In this document: in pieces, positions 1 through 5,946 of the stretch
Position numbering within the stretch: the first letter of the stretch is position 1
Layout of the letters: every line of letters starts with the position of its first letter
NCBI RefSeq assembly: GCF_900626145.1
Contig: NZ_LR130816.1
Coordinates: 580,580 to 597,508, forward strand
Direction of reading: 5' to 3'
DNA length: 16,929 nucleotides
DNA from: Intestinimonas timonensis
Lineage (GTDB): Bacteria > Bacillota > Clostridia > Oscillospirales > Oscillospiraceae
Made by a program: the position numbers and the translations under genes
Notes under the pieces: model-generated
What the model saw: the letters and a program-made list of their open reading frames with translations, nothing else
Databases searched by the model: none
Told to the model about the DNA's origin: nothing

Positions 1-28
1 GCGGCGCGCCGTCTGTCCGCAGCCCGGG

Positions 29-475
29 TCAAAGGGTGCAGACGCCCTCCCGTACTTCACCGGCGAAGGTGTAACGATAACGCAGACCGATGGCCTGAGC
101 GGTGGCGCCGGCCGGTTCCCGCCAGGTGAGCAGGGCCTGCCCGCCGGCGTCCAGACCGGGCAGCACCGGCTCCTCCGCCGGACGGCCCTCGATGCGCAGG
201 CTTCCCGGCTCTATGGTGCCGTCGGGGGCCACCTCCACCCGGTCCATGGGCAGGGAGGAGTGGTTATACACCGTCACCGCCCGGACAAGACCCTCCCCGT
301 CGGGCCAGGTCCGGGTCTCGCCCCCCAGCTCCACAAAGTGGAGCAGGGAGGTCCCCTGGGGGGAAAATACCCCCAACAGACGCCGGGGACCATCCACGGC
401 CTCCAGCCGCAGGTCCCCTTCCCACCGGCAGAGCAGCGGCTCCGGCCGGTGGAGACAAAACGCACATTGATCCAT
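29..475 (-). CDS. Hypothetical 148-aa beta-rich protein, DUF11-like repeat fold possible
   Basis: I do not recognise this family with certainty. The ATG at 475 is preceded by GGAGGG with about 7 nt spacing, which supports a real gene divergent from the DUF2461 gene. The N-terminus has a CAFC motif (Cys4, Cys7). The C-terminal two thirds alternate hydrophobic and polar residues (VTVYNHSSLPMDRVEV, then IEPGSLRIEG, then LPGLDAGGQALLTW). This resembles the V-N-x-P-V-x-D-P-G-S-L layout of DUF11-type surface repeats: an immunoglobulin-like strand pattern with a glycine turn before the last strands. There is no signal peptide or membrane segment, so a surface role is not supported. What is seen: an intact frame, a ribosome site and typical codon use. 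The DUF11-like fold is inference. No promoter was recognised in the 74-bp gap to its divergent neighbour. Confidence 0.6.
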   Translation of the reverse strand: MDQCAFCLHRPEPLLCRWEGDLRLEAVDGPRRLLGVFSPQGTSLLHFVELGGETRTWPDGEGLVRAVTVYNHSSLPMDRVEVAPDGTIEPGSLRIEGRPAEEPVLPGLDAGGQALLTWREPAGATAQAIGLRYRYTFAGEVREGVCTL

Positions 476-549
476 GCAGTATCCCTCCGTCCCATCTTAT
501 GCCGCCGGACCGGCGGTGTGTCCGGGAGCGGAGGGGAGAGGAGTTTACC

Positions 550-1230
550 ATGTTTCAGGGATTTTCCGACCGGACCATTGACTTTATGTGGGGGATCCGG
601 TTCAACAACGAGAAAAGCTGGTTCGAGGCCAACAAGGAGACCTATCTCCGGGACTTCTACCAGCCTATGCGTGAACTCAACCGGGAGGTGTGGGAACGGC
701 TCAACGCCGCCGCGCCCGACCTGGGTCTCTTCGGCAAGGTGAGCCGCATCTACCGGGATGCCCGGCGGCTCCACGGCCGCGGCCCCTATAAGGACCACCT
801 GTGGTGGAGCATCCAGCGGCCCACCGACGAGGAGTTCGCCCGGCGGCCGGTGCTCTGGTTCGAGCTGGAGCCGGAGGGCTGGTCCTACGGCATGGGCTAC
901 TACCAGGCCCCGCCGGTCACCATGGCCAAGCTGCGCCACCGGCTGGACCACGACCCCGCCCCCTTTGAGAAGCTGGTCCGGCAGATCAAGAAGCAGGACC
1001 GCTTCACCCTGGAGACGGAGGACTACAAACGGCCCAAGGGCCATCTGAGCGCCCTGCTGGACCCCTGGTACAACGCCCGCAGCTTTGCTCTGAGCCGGGA
1101 TCACAAGGGCCATCAGCCCGTTCTCTACTCCCACGACCTGGTGGATCTGGTGGGAGAGGACCTGGAAACGCTGCTGCCCATCTATCGCTATATCCTGTCG
1201 GTGGAGGCCGACCCCGACCCTCGGAACTGA
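550..1230 (+). CDS. DUF2461 family protein (TIGR02453-like)
   Basis: A 226-residue protein of the DUF2461/TIGR02453 family, whose biochemical role is unknown. The family signature is visible at the N-terminus (GFSDRTIDFMWGIRFNNEKSWF, with the conserved FL/W..L..NN...WF pattern). It continues in the KVSRIYRDARRLHGRGPYKDHLWW stretch, which matches the R-I-(Y/N)-R-D-x-R-F-x-K-x-P-Y-K core. The frame is open further upstream to an ATG at 499. I chose the ATG at 550 because the purine-rich GAGGGGAGAGGAG at 531-543 lies just in front of it and the family starts with the F..F motif. There is no signal peptide or membrane helix, so it is probably cytoplasmic. It stands alone on the plus strand, divergent from the small gene before it and 77 bp from the deacetylase. 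Confidence 0.9.
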   Translation: MFQGFSDRTIDFMWGIRFNNEKSWFEANKETYLRDFYQPMRELNREVWERLNAAAPDLGLFGKVSRIYRDARRLHGRGPYKDHLWWSIQRPTDEEFARRPVLWFELEPEGWSYGMGYYQAPPVTMAKLRHRLDHDPAPFEKLVRQIKKQDRFTLETEDYKRPKGHLSALLDPWYNARSFALSRDHKGHQPVLYSHDLVDLVGEDLETLLPIYRYILSVEADPDPRN

Positions 1231-1255
1231 TACGAAAAAATTACCAGAAAAACAA

Positions 1256-1307
1256 GACCGCCCGCCGGACATACTGTTTGGGAACGAACAGCAGATGGGG
1301 GGCGGTC
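1256..1307 (+). promoter_or_regulatory. Inverted repeat enclosing the ribosome site of the deacetylase gene
   Basis: GACCGCCC at 1256-1263 is exactly complementary to GGGCGGTC at 1300-1307, and the latter directly abuts the ATG at 1308. The right arm overlaps the G-rich ribosome site. A smaller stem (CTGTT/AACAG) can form inside the 36-nt loop. If the transcript starts upstream of 1256, the hairpin would hide the start region. The function is inference. Confidence 0.4.
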
Positions 1308-2039
1308 ATGTTGTCGAGAGGGAGGAAGTACCGCGCGGCGGCGGCCCTGGTCCTGCTGCTGCTCATCGCCTGGGCGGCGGCCCCATGGATGGCGACCGCG
1401 TCGGTGCCGGCGGCGGCCTGGACGGCGGCGGAGACCCCCAAGCTCATCGCCCTCACCTTTGACGACGGTCCCCGCCGCTCCACCACCACCGCCCTGCTGG
1501 ACGGTCTGGCAGAGCGGGGGGTGAAGGCCACCTTTTTCCTCATCGGCAAGCAGCTGGAGAACAACGAGGACCTCATCCGGCGCATGGACGCCGAGGGCCA
1601 CCAGATCGGGATTCACACCTACGACCATGTCTCTCTCACCGGTCTCTCCAAGGCCGACTTCGATGCCCAGGTAGCCGTCACCCGGCAGAAGCTCATGGAC
1701 ATCCTGGGCCACGACGGCTTTCTCCTCCGCCCGCCCTACGGCGCGGTGGACGATGCCGTCCGCAAAAATGCCGGCTGTCCCATCATCCTCTGGTCCATCG
1801 ACCCGGAGGACTGGGGAGACCAAAACGCTGCCCGGGAGATCGAGCACGTGGTGGCCAACGCCAAGGATGGCTCCATCATCCTTCTCCACGACATTTTTTC
1901 CCCCAGTGTGGAGGCCGCCCTGGCCATTGTGGACCGGCTCCACGCCCAGGGATATCTCTTTGTTACGGTGGAGGAGCTCTTCGCCGCCCGGCACATCACC
2001 CTGGAGGCTGGGGAGGTCTACCGCGACGCGTACCCGTAA
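1308..2039 (+). CDS. Polysaccharide deacetylase (NodB/CE4 family), membrane-anchored
   Basis: A CE4 carbohydrate esterase of 243 residues, expected to remove N-acetyl groups from peptidoglycan or another extracellular polysaccharide. All NodB motifs are visible: TFDDGP (catalytic Asp and metal-binding Asp), the HxxxH-type motif HTYDH (metal ligands), RPPYG, the Asp-Trp pair in ILWSIDPEDW, and LLHD with the second catalytic His. A basic N-terminus (MLSRGRKYR) followed by a hydrophobic stretch (AAAALVLLLLIAWAAAPW) is a signal peptide or N-terminal anchor, placing the enzyme outside the membrane. A TTG at 1278 would also be in frame; the ATG at 1308 is preferred because it precedes the signal sequence directly and follows a G-rich ribosome site. 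Its transcription terminator was split by the IS element immediately downstream. The 1231-1307 gap shows no clear promoter. Family assignment is secure; the substrate is not. Confidence 0.93.
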   Translation: MLSRGRKYRAAAALVLLLLIAWAAAPWMATASVPAAAWTAAETPKLIALTFDDGPRRSTTTALLDGLAERGVKATFFLIGKQLENNEDLIRRMDAEGHQIGIHTYDHVSLTGLSKADFDAQVAVTRQKLMDILGHDGFLLRPPYGAVDDAVRKNAGCPIILWSIDPEDWGDQNAAREIEHVVANAKDGSIILLHDIFSPSVEAALAIVDRLHAQGYLFVTVEELFAARHITLEAGEVYRDAYP

Positions 2040-2057
2040 AAAAAGACCGGAGGTCCT
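2040..2057 (+). terminator. Left arm of a split bidirectional terminator hairpin
   Basis: AAAAAGACCGGAGGTCCT here is the exact reverse complement of AGGACCTCCGGTCTTTTT at 3375-3392. With the IS element and one AGG copy removed, the two arms lie six bases apart (loop GTTTGA). They form a perfect 18-bp stem with an A-run on one side and a T-run on the other. This is a classical bidirectional intrinsic terminator between the convergent deacetylase and permease genes. It starts right after the deacetylase stop codon and is now interrupted by 1.3 kb. Confidence 0.85.
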
Positions 2058-2063
2058 GTTTGA

Positions 2064-2066
2064 AGG
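2064..2066. repeat. Target-site duplication AGG, left copy
   Basis: AGG immediately before the left terminus TGAAC of the IS element. The matching copy is at 3375-3377. A 3-bp duplication is usual for IS3-family elements. Confidence 0.75.
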
Positions 2067-2106
2067 TGAACTGCCCCAGATTGTGCGGACAGTACAAAAA
2101 AGAGCC
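2067..2106. repeat. IS3 left terminal inverted repeat
   Basis: It begins TGAACTGCCCCAG and ends near ACAAAAAAGAG. It pairs imperfectly with the right end: the first 13 bases match except for three, and CGGACAGT is shared exactly. It lies about 20 bp beyond the orfB stop codon. Confidence 0.8.
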
Positions 2107-2127
2107 CTTAGTAGGAAAGATTAAGTT

Positions 2128-2985
2128 TTAAGCGGAGAGGCGTCGCGCCAGCGGCGCCTCTCCAGTTTTTAACTGGATGCGCTCATGGTTATAGAAGTAA
2201 ATATAGCGGTCAATCATCTCATTGGCTTCGGAAAAGGTCGCCGGTTTGTGGCGGTAAATACATTCTGTTTTGAGGATAGAGAAGAAATTTTCCGCCATGG
2301 CGTTGTCGTACGGGTTTCCTTTCCTTGACATGGATGGTGTGATTCCGTATGCTTGAGTCAGATTGAAGTATGCTGCAGAGGTGTACTGAAATCCTTGGTC
2401 GCTGTGGAGCTGCAACTCCGCAGCGACCCTCTTTTTCTCCTGTTTCATTGCCAGATGAACGGTATCCAGAACCAAATTCACTGTCTGCTGGGTTCCAGTC
2501 TTGTAGGCGATGATGCTGTTGTCATAGAGGTCCCGGATTATGGAAAGGTACAGCACACCCTGCCTGGTGTGGATGTAGGAGATGTCTGTTACCCATTTGC
2601 TGTTAGGTTTGTCCGCATGGAACTCCCTGTTCAGCAGATTCCTGTATTTGTGTGCCTGCCGCCCCATCTGCTGCCATTTCCTGCGGCGGCGGATCTCCGA
2701 GAGCAGATCATATTTCTTCATGATTCGCAGCACAGTTTTGGGATTGCAGAAGATATTCCGGCTTTTCAGCCACAGCCACATCCGCCGGTAGCCGTAGGTG
2801 CGGAAGCTGCGTTCCCGCTGCTGTGCGATGAGCCCCGCAAGAGCCGCATCCTTTTCTGGCTTGCCTAGGCGATGGACAAAAGCATAGTAGCCGCTTCTGG
2901 ACACTCCAAAGAATTTGCACATGACTGCCACTGGATACTCTGTCCTGTGACGATAGATGATATGATACTTTACCTTTGCTCTCAC
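2128..2985 (-). CDS. IS3-family transposase OrfB (DDE integrase core)
   Basis: A 285-residue catalytic subunit of an IS3-type transposase. The N-terminus carries an HTH_21-like segment (YPVAVMCKFFGVSRSGYYAF, residues 17-36), followed by RTYGYRRMWLWL. The integrase core has the DD(35)E triad: Asp134 in WVTDISYI, Asp196 in LHSDQGFQYTS, and Glu232 in NPYDNAMAENFFSILK. The C-terminal YFYNHERIQLKTGEAP motif is characteristic of the IS3 family. The start is a GTG at 2985 that overlaps the orfA stop codon in a GTGA tetranucleotide, with AGGAAG just ahead, so reinitiation is likely. A -1 frameshift making an OrfAB fusion, as in many IS3 elements, is possible because orfB lies in the -1 frame. Length and motifs indicate an intact enzyme. 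Confidence 0.95.
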   Translation of the reverse strand: MRAKVKYHIIYRHRTEYPVAVMCKFFGVSRSGYYAFVHRLGKPEKDAALAGLIAQQRERSFRTYGYRRMWLWLKSRNIFCNPKTVLRIMKKYDLLSEIRRRRKWQQMGRQAHKYRNLLNREFHADKPNSKWVTDISYIHTRQGVLYLSIIRDLYDNSIIAYKTGTQQTVNLVLDTVHLAMKQEKKRVAAELQLHSDQGFQYTSAAYFNLTQAYGITPSMSRKGNPYDNAMAENFFSILKTECIYRHKPATFSEANEMIDRYIYFYNHERIQLKTGEAPLARRLSA

Positions 2986-3296
2986 TTCCTTTCTGTGAAG
3001 CGCAGAAAATCCCGCAGTAGTTTATTTTCCATGCGAAGCCGTTGGATCTCACAGGCCTGCTCTGCCACAACGTCTCCTGGCGCAGCATCTTTTCTCGGCC
3101 GTCCTTTCGGTCGTGGGCGGATTCCGGCTTCCAGTTTTCGTTCTTTACGGCGCTCACGCTCAAGTAGTCTTTTTACCACCTGCTTATTCCGGAAGCCATA
3201 GTATTCTGCGACTTCCCGCTGTGTTTTCCCCTCTGCCAACATGGCCTTGATCTCTGGTAAAAGCATTTGAACGTGTGTGTAATTTCGTTTCTTCAT
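2982..3296 (-). CDS. IS3-family transposase OrfA (HTH, leucine zipper)
   Basis: A 104-residue DNA-binding partner of the transposase. Residues about 10-45 form a helix-turn-helix (MLLPEIKAMLAEGKTQREVA then YYGFRNKQVVKRLL). A very basic middle section (RERRKERK, RPRPKGRPRK) follows. The C-terminus is a leucine-zipper-like coiled coil (EIQRLRMENKLLRDFL), as expected for IS3 OrfA, which recognises the terminal repeats and dimerises. The ATG at 3296 is followed by MKKRNYTH. Its ribosome site CAGGGGG lies 7 nt upstream, inside the arm of a strong hairpin. It overlaps orfB by four bases. Confidence 0.93.
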   Translation of the reverse strand: MKKRNYTHVQMLLPEIKAMLAEGKTQREVAEYYGFRNKQVVKRLLERERRKERKLEAGIRPRPKGRPRKDAAPGDVVAEQACEIQRLRMENKLLRDFLRFTERK

Positions 3297-3347
3297 GACA
3301 AAACCCCCTGATGTAGTCTATTTTCCTACATCAGGGGGGCTTTTGTC
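3297..3347. terminator. Strong hairpin at the IS right end, covering the orfA ribosome site
   Basis: CCCCCTGATGTAG (3304-3316) pairs perfectly with CTACATCAGGGGG (3326-3338) across a 9-nt loop. The stem extends through GACAAAA/TTTTGTC after a small bulge. On both strands the stem is followed by TTTTGTC, so it can act as an intrinsic terminator in either direction. On the minus strand the GGGGG of the stem is the probable ribosome site of orfA. Transcripts entering from outside would therefore both terminate and have the site masked, a known way for IS elements to avoid activation by neighbouring promoters. That role is inference here. Confidence 0.65.
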
Positions 3348-3374
3348 ACTGTCCGTTTTTACTGGATCTGTTCA
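3335..3374. repeat. IS3 right terminal inverted repeat
   Basis: Read on the minus strand from 3374 it begins TGAACAGATCCAG, followed by CGGACAGTGACAAAAG. It matches the left end imperfectly over about 40 bp and overlaps the outer arm of the orfA hairpin. Confidence 0.8.
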
Positions 3375-3377
3375 AGG
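3375..3377. repeat. Target-site duplication AGG, right copy
   Basis: AGG immediately after the terminal GTTCA of the IS element. It is identical to the triplet at 2064-2066 and forms the first three bases of the right terminator arm. Confidence 0.75.
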
Positions 3378-3392
3378 ACCTCCGGTCTTTTT
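3375..3392 (-). terminator. Right arm of the split bidirectional terminator hairpin
   Basis: AGGACCTCCGGTCTTTTT is the perfect reverse complement of the arm at 2040-2057. It lies 8 bp beyond the true stop codon of the permease gene, where a terminator for that minus-strand gene would be expected. The IS insertion separates it from its partner. Confidence 0.85.
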
Positions 3393-3400
3393 GCATTTCT

Positions 3401-4756
3401 TCAGAAGAAAAAGTATTTGAGGATAAAGAGCACGGCCAGCACACACAGGGCGGGATTGAGGGAACGGCGCTTCTCGCCGCCGGCGGCCAGGTGGATGACC
3501 ACATAGGAGATGACGCCCAGAGCGGTGCCCTCGGGAGATGGAGTAGAGGAAGGGCATGGCGGTCACACACAGGAAGGCGGGGATGGCCTGGGCGTAGTCG
3601 GAGAAGTCCACCTTCAGGATAGAGCCCATCATGAGGAAGCCCACCACCACCAGAGCGGGGGCGGTGGCGAAGGAGGGGATGGCCAGGAAGATGGGGGAGA
3701 GGAAGAGGGACAGGCCGAAGAGGGCGGCGGAGAAGAGACCGGTGAGGCCGGTGCGGCCGCCCTCGGCCATACCGGCGGCACTCTCGGCGAAGGTGGTGAC
3801 GGTGGAGGTGCCCAGCACGGCGCCGGAGAGAAGGGCGCACTTCAGCCGGGGCAGTCTCCCCTTTTCGTCCAGCAGGTCGGACTGGGCGGCCATGCCCATG
3901 ATGCCGCCCAGAGTGTCAAAGAGGTCCACAAAGAGGAAGGCAAAGACCACTAGGGCGAAGTCTGGGGTGAGCAGCTGGGAGAAATCCATCTGTCCCAGGG
4001 TGGGCATCAGGCTGGGCACGCCGAAGCCGCCGGAGAAGTCGGGGATGAGGCTCCCCTTCACCGACGGGTCGTAGAGCCCCACGAGCTGGCAGAGGATGCC
4101 CAGGGCCCAGGTGGCCAGCATGCCCCAGAGGATGTGGCCCTTCACCTTCCGCACCATGAGCACAGCGGTGAGGAGGATGCCCACGATGGCCAGAGCCACG
4201 GTAATGCCCACGGTGGAGAACTCTCCGGCGTTGGCGGAGAAGTTGTACATGGCCACCAGGGTGGAGGAGTCCACCACCAGCCCGCAGTTCTGGAGGCCGA
4301 TGAAGGCGATGAAGAGGCCGATGCCCGCCGACACGGCGTGCTTGAGGCTCATGGGAATGGCGTTGAAAACGGCTTCCCGCACCGGAGTGAGGGAGAGGAG
4401 AATGAAAATGATACCCTCCACAAAGACGGCGGCCAGGGCCATCTGCCAGGAGTAGCCCATCTTCAGCACCACGGTATAGGCGAAGTAGGCGTTGAGGCCC
4501 ATGACCGCCGAGAGGACGAAGGGGTAGTTGGACAAAAGGCCATGAGCACCGTGGCCACGATGGAGGCAAGGCAGGTGGCGGTAAAGACGGCTCCCCGGTC
4601 CATGCCGGCGTCGCTGAGGATGAGGGGGTTGACCGCCAGGATGTAGGCCATGGTCATAAAGGTGGTGACACCGGCTGCCGCCTCAGTGCGGACGGTGGTG
4701 TGCCGCTCCTGGAGGCGGAAGGTCCGCTCTAGGAACCCGCTGTGGGAGGAGGACAT
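3401..4756 (-). pseudogene. AzgA-type NCS2 purine permease, disrupted by two frameshifts
   Basis: A polytopic membrane transporter of the AzgA/PbuG group (guanine/hypoxanthine/adenine uptake), about 451 residues once corrected. The start at 4756 (MSSSHSGFLERTFRL, AGGAAG upstream) leads into the family signature GVTTFMTMAYILAVNPLIL. The frame is lost at 4534-4540: GCC TTT TG should probably read GCC CTT TTG, a missing C on the coding strand. The second frame resumes with LSNYPFVLSAVMGLNAYFAY and runs through the transporter core (DLFDTLGG, TFAESAAGMAEGGRTGL) to MPFLYSIS. A one-base surplus C at 3533-3535 then shifts the frame again. The third frame gives EGTALGVISYVVIHLAAGG and ends NPALCVLAVLFILKYFFF at the TGA at 3401. 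The -1 and +1 errors lie at short homopolymers, so sequencing error is as plausible as real decay. It follows the DUF1294 gene by 47 bp, probably in the same operon. No purine riboswitch is visible in that gap. Confidence 0.88.
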
Positions 4757-4803
4757 GGTCAATGCGCTTCCTTTCTGATGCCCCGATGGGGCAGATGATT
4801 GGC

Positions 4804-5091
4804 TCAGCCCAGAGCCAGCCAGAGGAGGAGGGCGATTTGGAGGACGGTGAGCAGAGGGAAGCCAAAGCGGAAATACCAGTGGCGGGTCTTGTGGCGGAAG
4901 ACCTGCATGGCCAGGGTGCCCCCCAGAGCGCCGCCCAGGAGGGCAAAGAGCCACAGGGTGGACTCGGGGATGCGCCAAGCATCCCGCCGGGCCTTCCACT
5001 TGTCCACACCCATGAGGGCAAAGTCGATGGCGCTGGTGAAGCACAGCCACAGGGCAACCACCGCCCAGTGGTCTGCCAGGAAGGCCCTCAT
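4804..5091 (-). CDS. DUF1294 family small membrane protein
   Basis: A 95-residue integral membrane protein of the DUF1294 family, function unknown. The signature is clear: AIDFALMGVDKWKARRDAWRIPE (the D-K-x-x-A-x-x-x-x-x-R-I-P-E pattern), then LLGGALGG, then FRHKTRHWYF. About three hydrophobic segments are seen, at residues 8-28, 44-63 and 77-94. The ATG at 5091 overlaps the stop codon of the upstream C39-like gene (ATGA), so translation is probably coupled. This start is preferred over an in-frame GTG at 5145, which lies inside the previous gene and would add a proline/glycine-rich extension not seen in the family. It lies just ahead of the purine permease. Confidence 0.9.
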   Translation of the reverse strand: MRAFLADHWAVVALWLCFTSAIDFALMGVDKWKARRDAWRIPESTLWLFALLGGALGGTLAMQVFRHKTRHWYFRFGFPLLTVLQIALLLWLALG

Positions 5092-5729
5092 ACGCCTACC
5101 CCCGGCGCCACCAGGCCGCCACCCAGCTTGGTGGTCTGGAACCACAGCCGGAAGTCCACGGCGTACTCCTTGCCGCTGTCAAGAAGGGTGCACAGCTCGG
5201 TACCGTCCCGGCGCTCCTCTAGGGCGATGATGGTCACCCAGTGCCAGTCATCCAGGCCCTCCACCTCGCCGCTGTGGAGGTTGAGCCAGGCCACCGGCTG
5301 GTCGGCGCCCAGAGCGGAACGGAGGAAGGCGGTGCACTGGTCCACGGTGGGCCGGGCCAGCCGCAGCCGGGGGATGTCCAGCTCCCGCAGGGGCAGCGTG
5401 ACCCCTTTGGAGGCGGCAAACGCACCAAGCCCCTTGGTGAAGAGATGGGTGGTGTTGACCCCGTGCTTGCCGGGGGTGACAAACTTCCACATCTCCTCCA
5501 TGAGCGCCAGGACGTCCTTCTGCGCCCAGCTCCCAGAGGGATACAGGGGGGCGCAGTCCTTCCGGGTCTGGGCCAGATAGCTGGTCATCACGCTGGCGGT
5601 GGTGGGGCCGCAGCCGGCCTTCTTCTGCCACTCGTCGGAGTACCAGAGCTGGTCGGCCCCCTGCCAGGATCGGCTGCCCTGGGTGACGGTGAGCAGTTCG
5701 GGACGGCTGATCGAATAGTTGGTTTCCAT
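5088..5729 (-). CDS. C39-like (papain-fold) cysteine peptidase-like protein
   Basis: A 213-residue protein with the hallmarks of a peptidase C39-like fold. Nucleophile region KKAGCGPTTASVMTSYL has Cys40 in the typical G-C-G-P-T/A helix start. A later His163 lies in DDWHWVTIIAL and an Asp184 in LLDSGKEYAVDF, giving a Cys-His-Asp order. There is no signal peptide or transmembrane segment, so it is predicted cytoplasmic, which is unusual for export-associated C39 proteases and leaves the substrate open. The ATG at 5729 has GAAGGGAG upstream. A sigma-A promoter faces it at 5781-5809. The downstream DUF1294 gene overlaps it by four bases. Fold assignment is from motifs; enzymatic activity is inference. 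Confidence 0.75.
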   Translation of the reverse strand: METNYSISRPELLTVTQGSRSWQGADQLWYSDEWQKKAGCGPTTASVMTSYLAQTRKDCAPLYPSGSWAQKDVLALMEEMWKFVTPGKHGVNTTHLFTKGLGAFAASKGVTLPLRELDIPRLRLARPTVDQCTAFLRSALGADQPVAWLNLHSGEVEGLDDWHWVTIIALEERRDGTELCTLLDSGKEYAVDFRLWFQTTKLGGGLVAPGVGV

Positions 5730-5744
5730 GACGGTCTCCCTTCA

Positions 5745-5761
5745 GACGCCCATGCGGCGTC
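5745..5761. repeat. Short inverted repeat in the leader of the C39-like gene
   Basis: GACGCC (5745-5750) and GGCGTC (5756-5761) flank a five-base CATGC loop. It lies between the promoter and the ribosome site, so it could be an operator or a small mRNA hairpin. No further support. Confidence 0.3.
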
Positions 5762-5780
5762 CCATTGGACATGATGTTCC

Positions 5781-5809
5781 ATTTTACATCACCTTTTTTG
5801 GAAACGCAA
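5781..5809 (-). promoter_or_regulatory. Sigma-A promoter for the C39-like/DUF1294/permease operon
   Basis: On the minus strand TTGCGT (5809-5804) and TAAAAT (5786-5781) are separated by exactly 17 bp. The start codon at 5729 lies about 50 nt downstream. Confidence 0.65.
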
Positions 5810-5848
5810 GGGAGGGGACATTTGGCGAGAAAAACCACCAAATTCTTT

Positions 5849-5877
5849 TTGCAATTTTCCACAGTCTGGATTATAAT
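5849..5877 (+). promoter_or_regulatory. Sigma-A promoter for the regulator-sortase-transglutaminase operon
   Basis: TTGCAA (5849-5854) and a perfect TATAAT (5872-5877) with a 17-bp spacer, in an AT-rich stretch unlike the surrounding DNA. The predicted transcript would start near 5884, about 60 nt before the regulator. This is the divergent partner of the promoter at 5781-5809. Confidence 0.75.
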
Positions 5878-5946
5878 AAATGCTGAATACGTATGCGCGG
5901 ACGCCGCGCAGAAGATCAAGTATGGAAATGTTAGGTGGTGTGGGCC

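Larger units (their letters stand above)
2067..3374 (-). mobile_element. Complete IS3-family insertion sequence (1308 bp)
   Basis: The element is bounded by imperfect terminal inverted repeats of about 40 bp. The left end reads TGAACTGCCCCAG; the right end, read inwards on the minus strand, reads TGAACAGATCCAG. Both ends then share CGGACAGT and a following ACAAAA at matching distances. The ends have the TG...CA termini typical of IS3. Directly flanking AGG triplets (2064-2066 and 3375-3377) are a 3-bp target-site duplication. It carries orfA and orfB on the minus strand and an internal hairpin ahead of orfA. Size, termini, duplication length and the DDE transposase all agree with IS3, probably the IS150-like group. 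Base composition is visibly less GC-rich than the surroundings, consistent with arrival by transfer. Both ORFs and both ends look intact, so it may be active. Confidence 0.93.

Noticed and set aside
1..28. End of a preceding gene
   Set aside because: Only 28 GC-rich bases with no recognisable coding or regulatory signal.
4463..4756. Separate small gene encoding the N-terminal part of the permease frame
   Set aside because: Its first 75 codons continue perfectly into the next frame of the AzgA family, so it is the 5' part of one frameshifted gene. The residues after the shift are out-of-frame noise.
4757..4803. Possible purine riboswitch ahead of the permease
   Set aside because: The gap is only 47 bp. 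It holds just a 6-bp TGCCCC/GGGGCA hairpin with no T-tract and none of the conserved purine-aptamer sequence.
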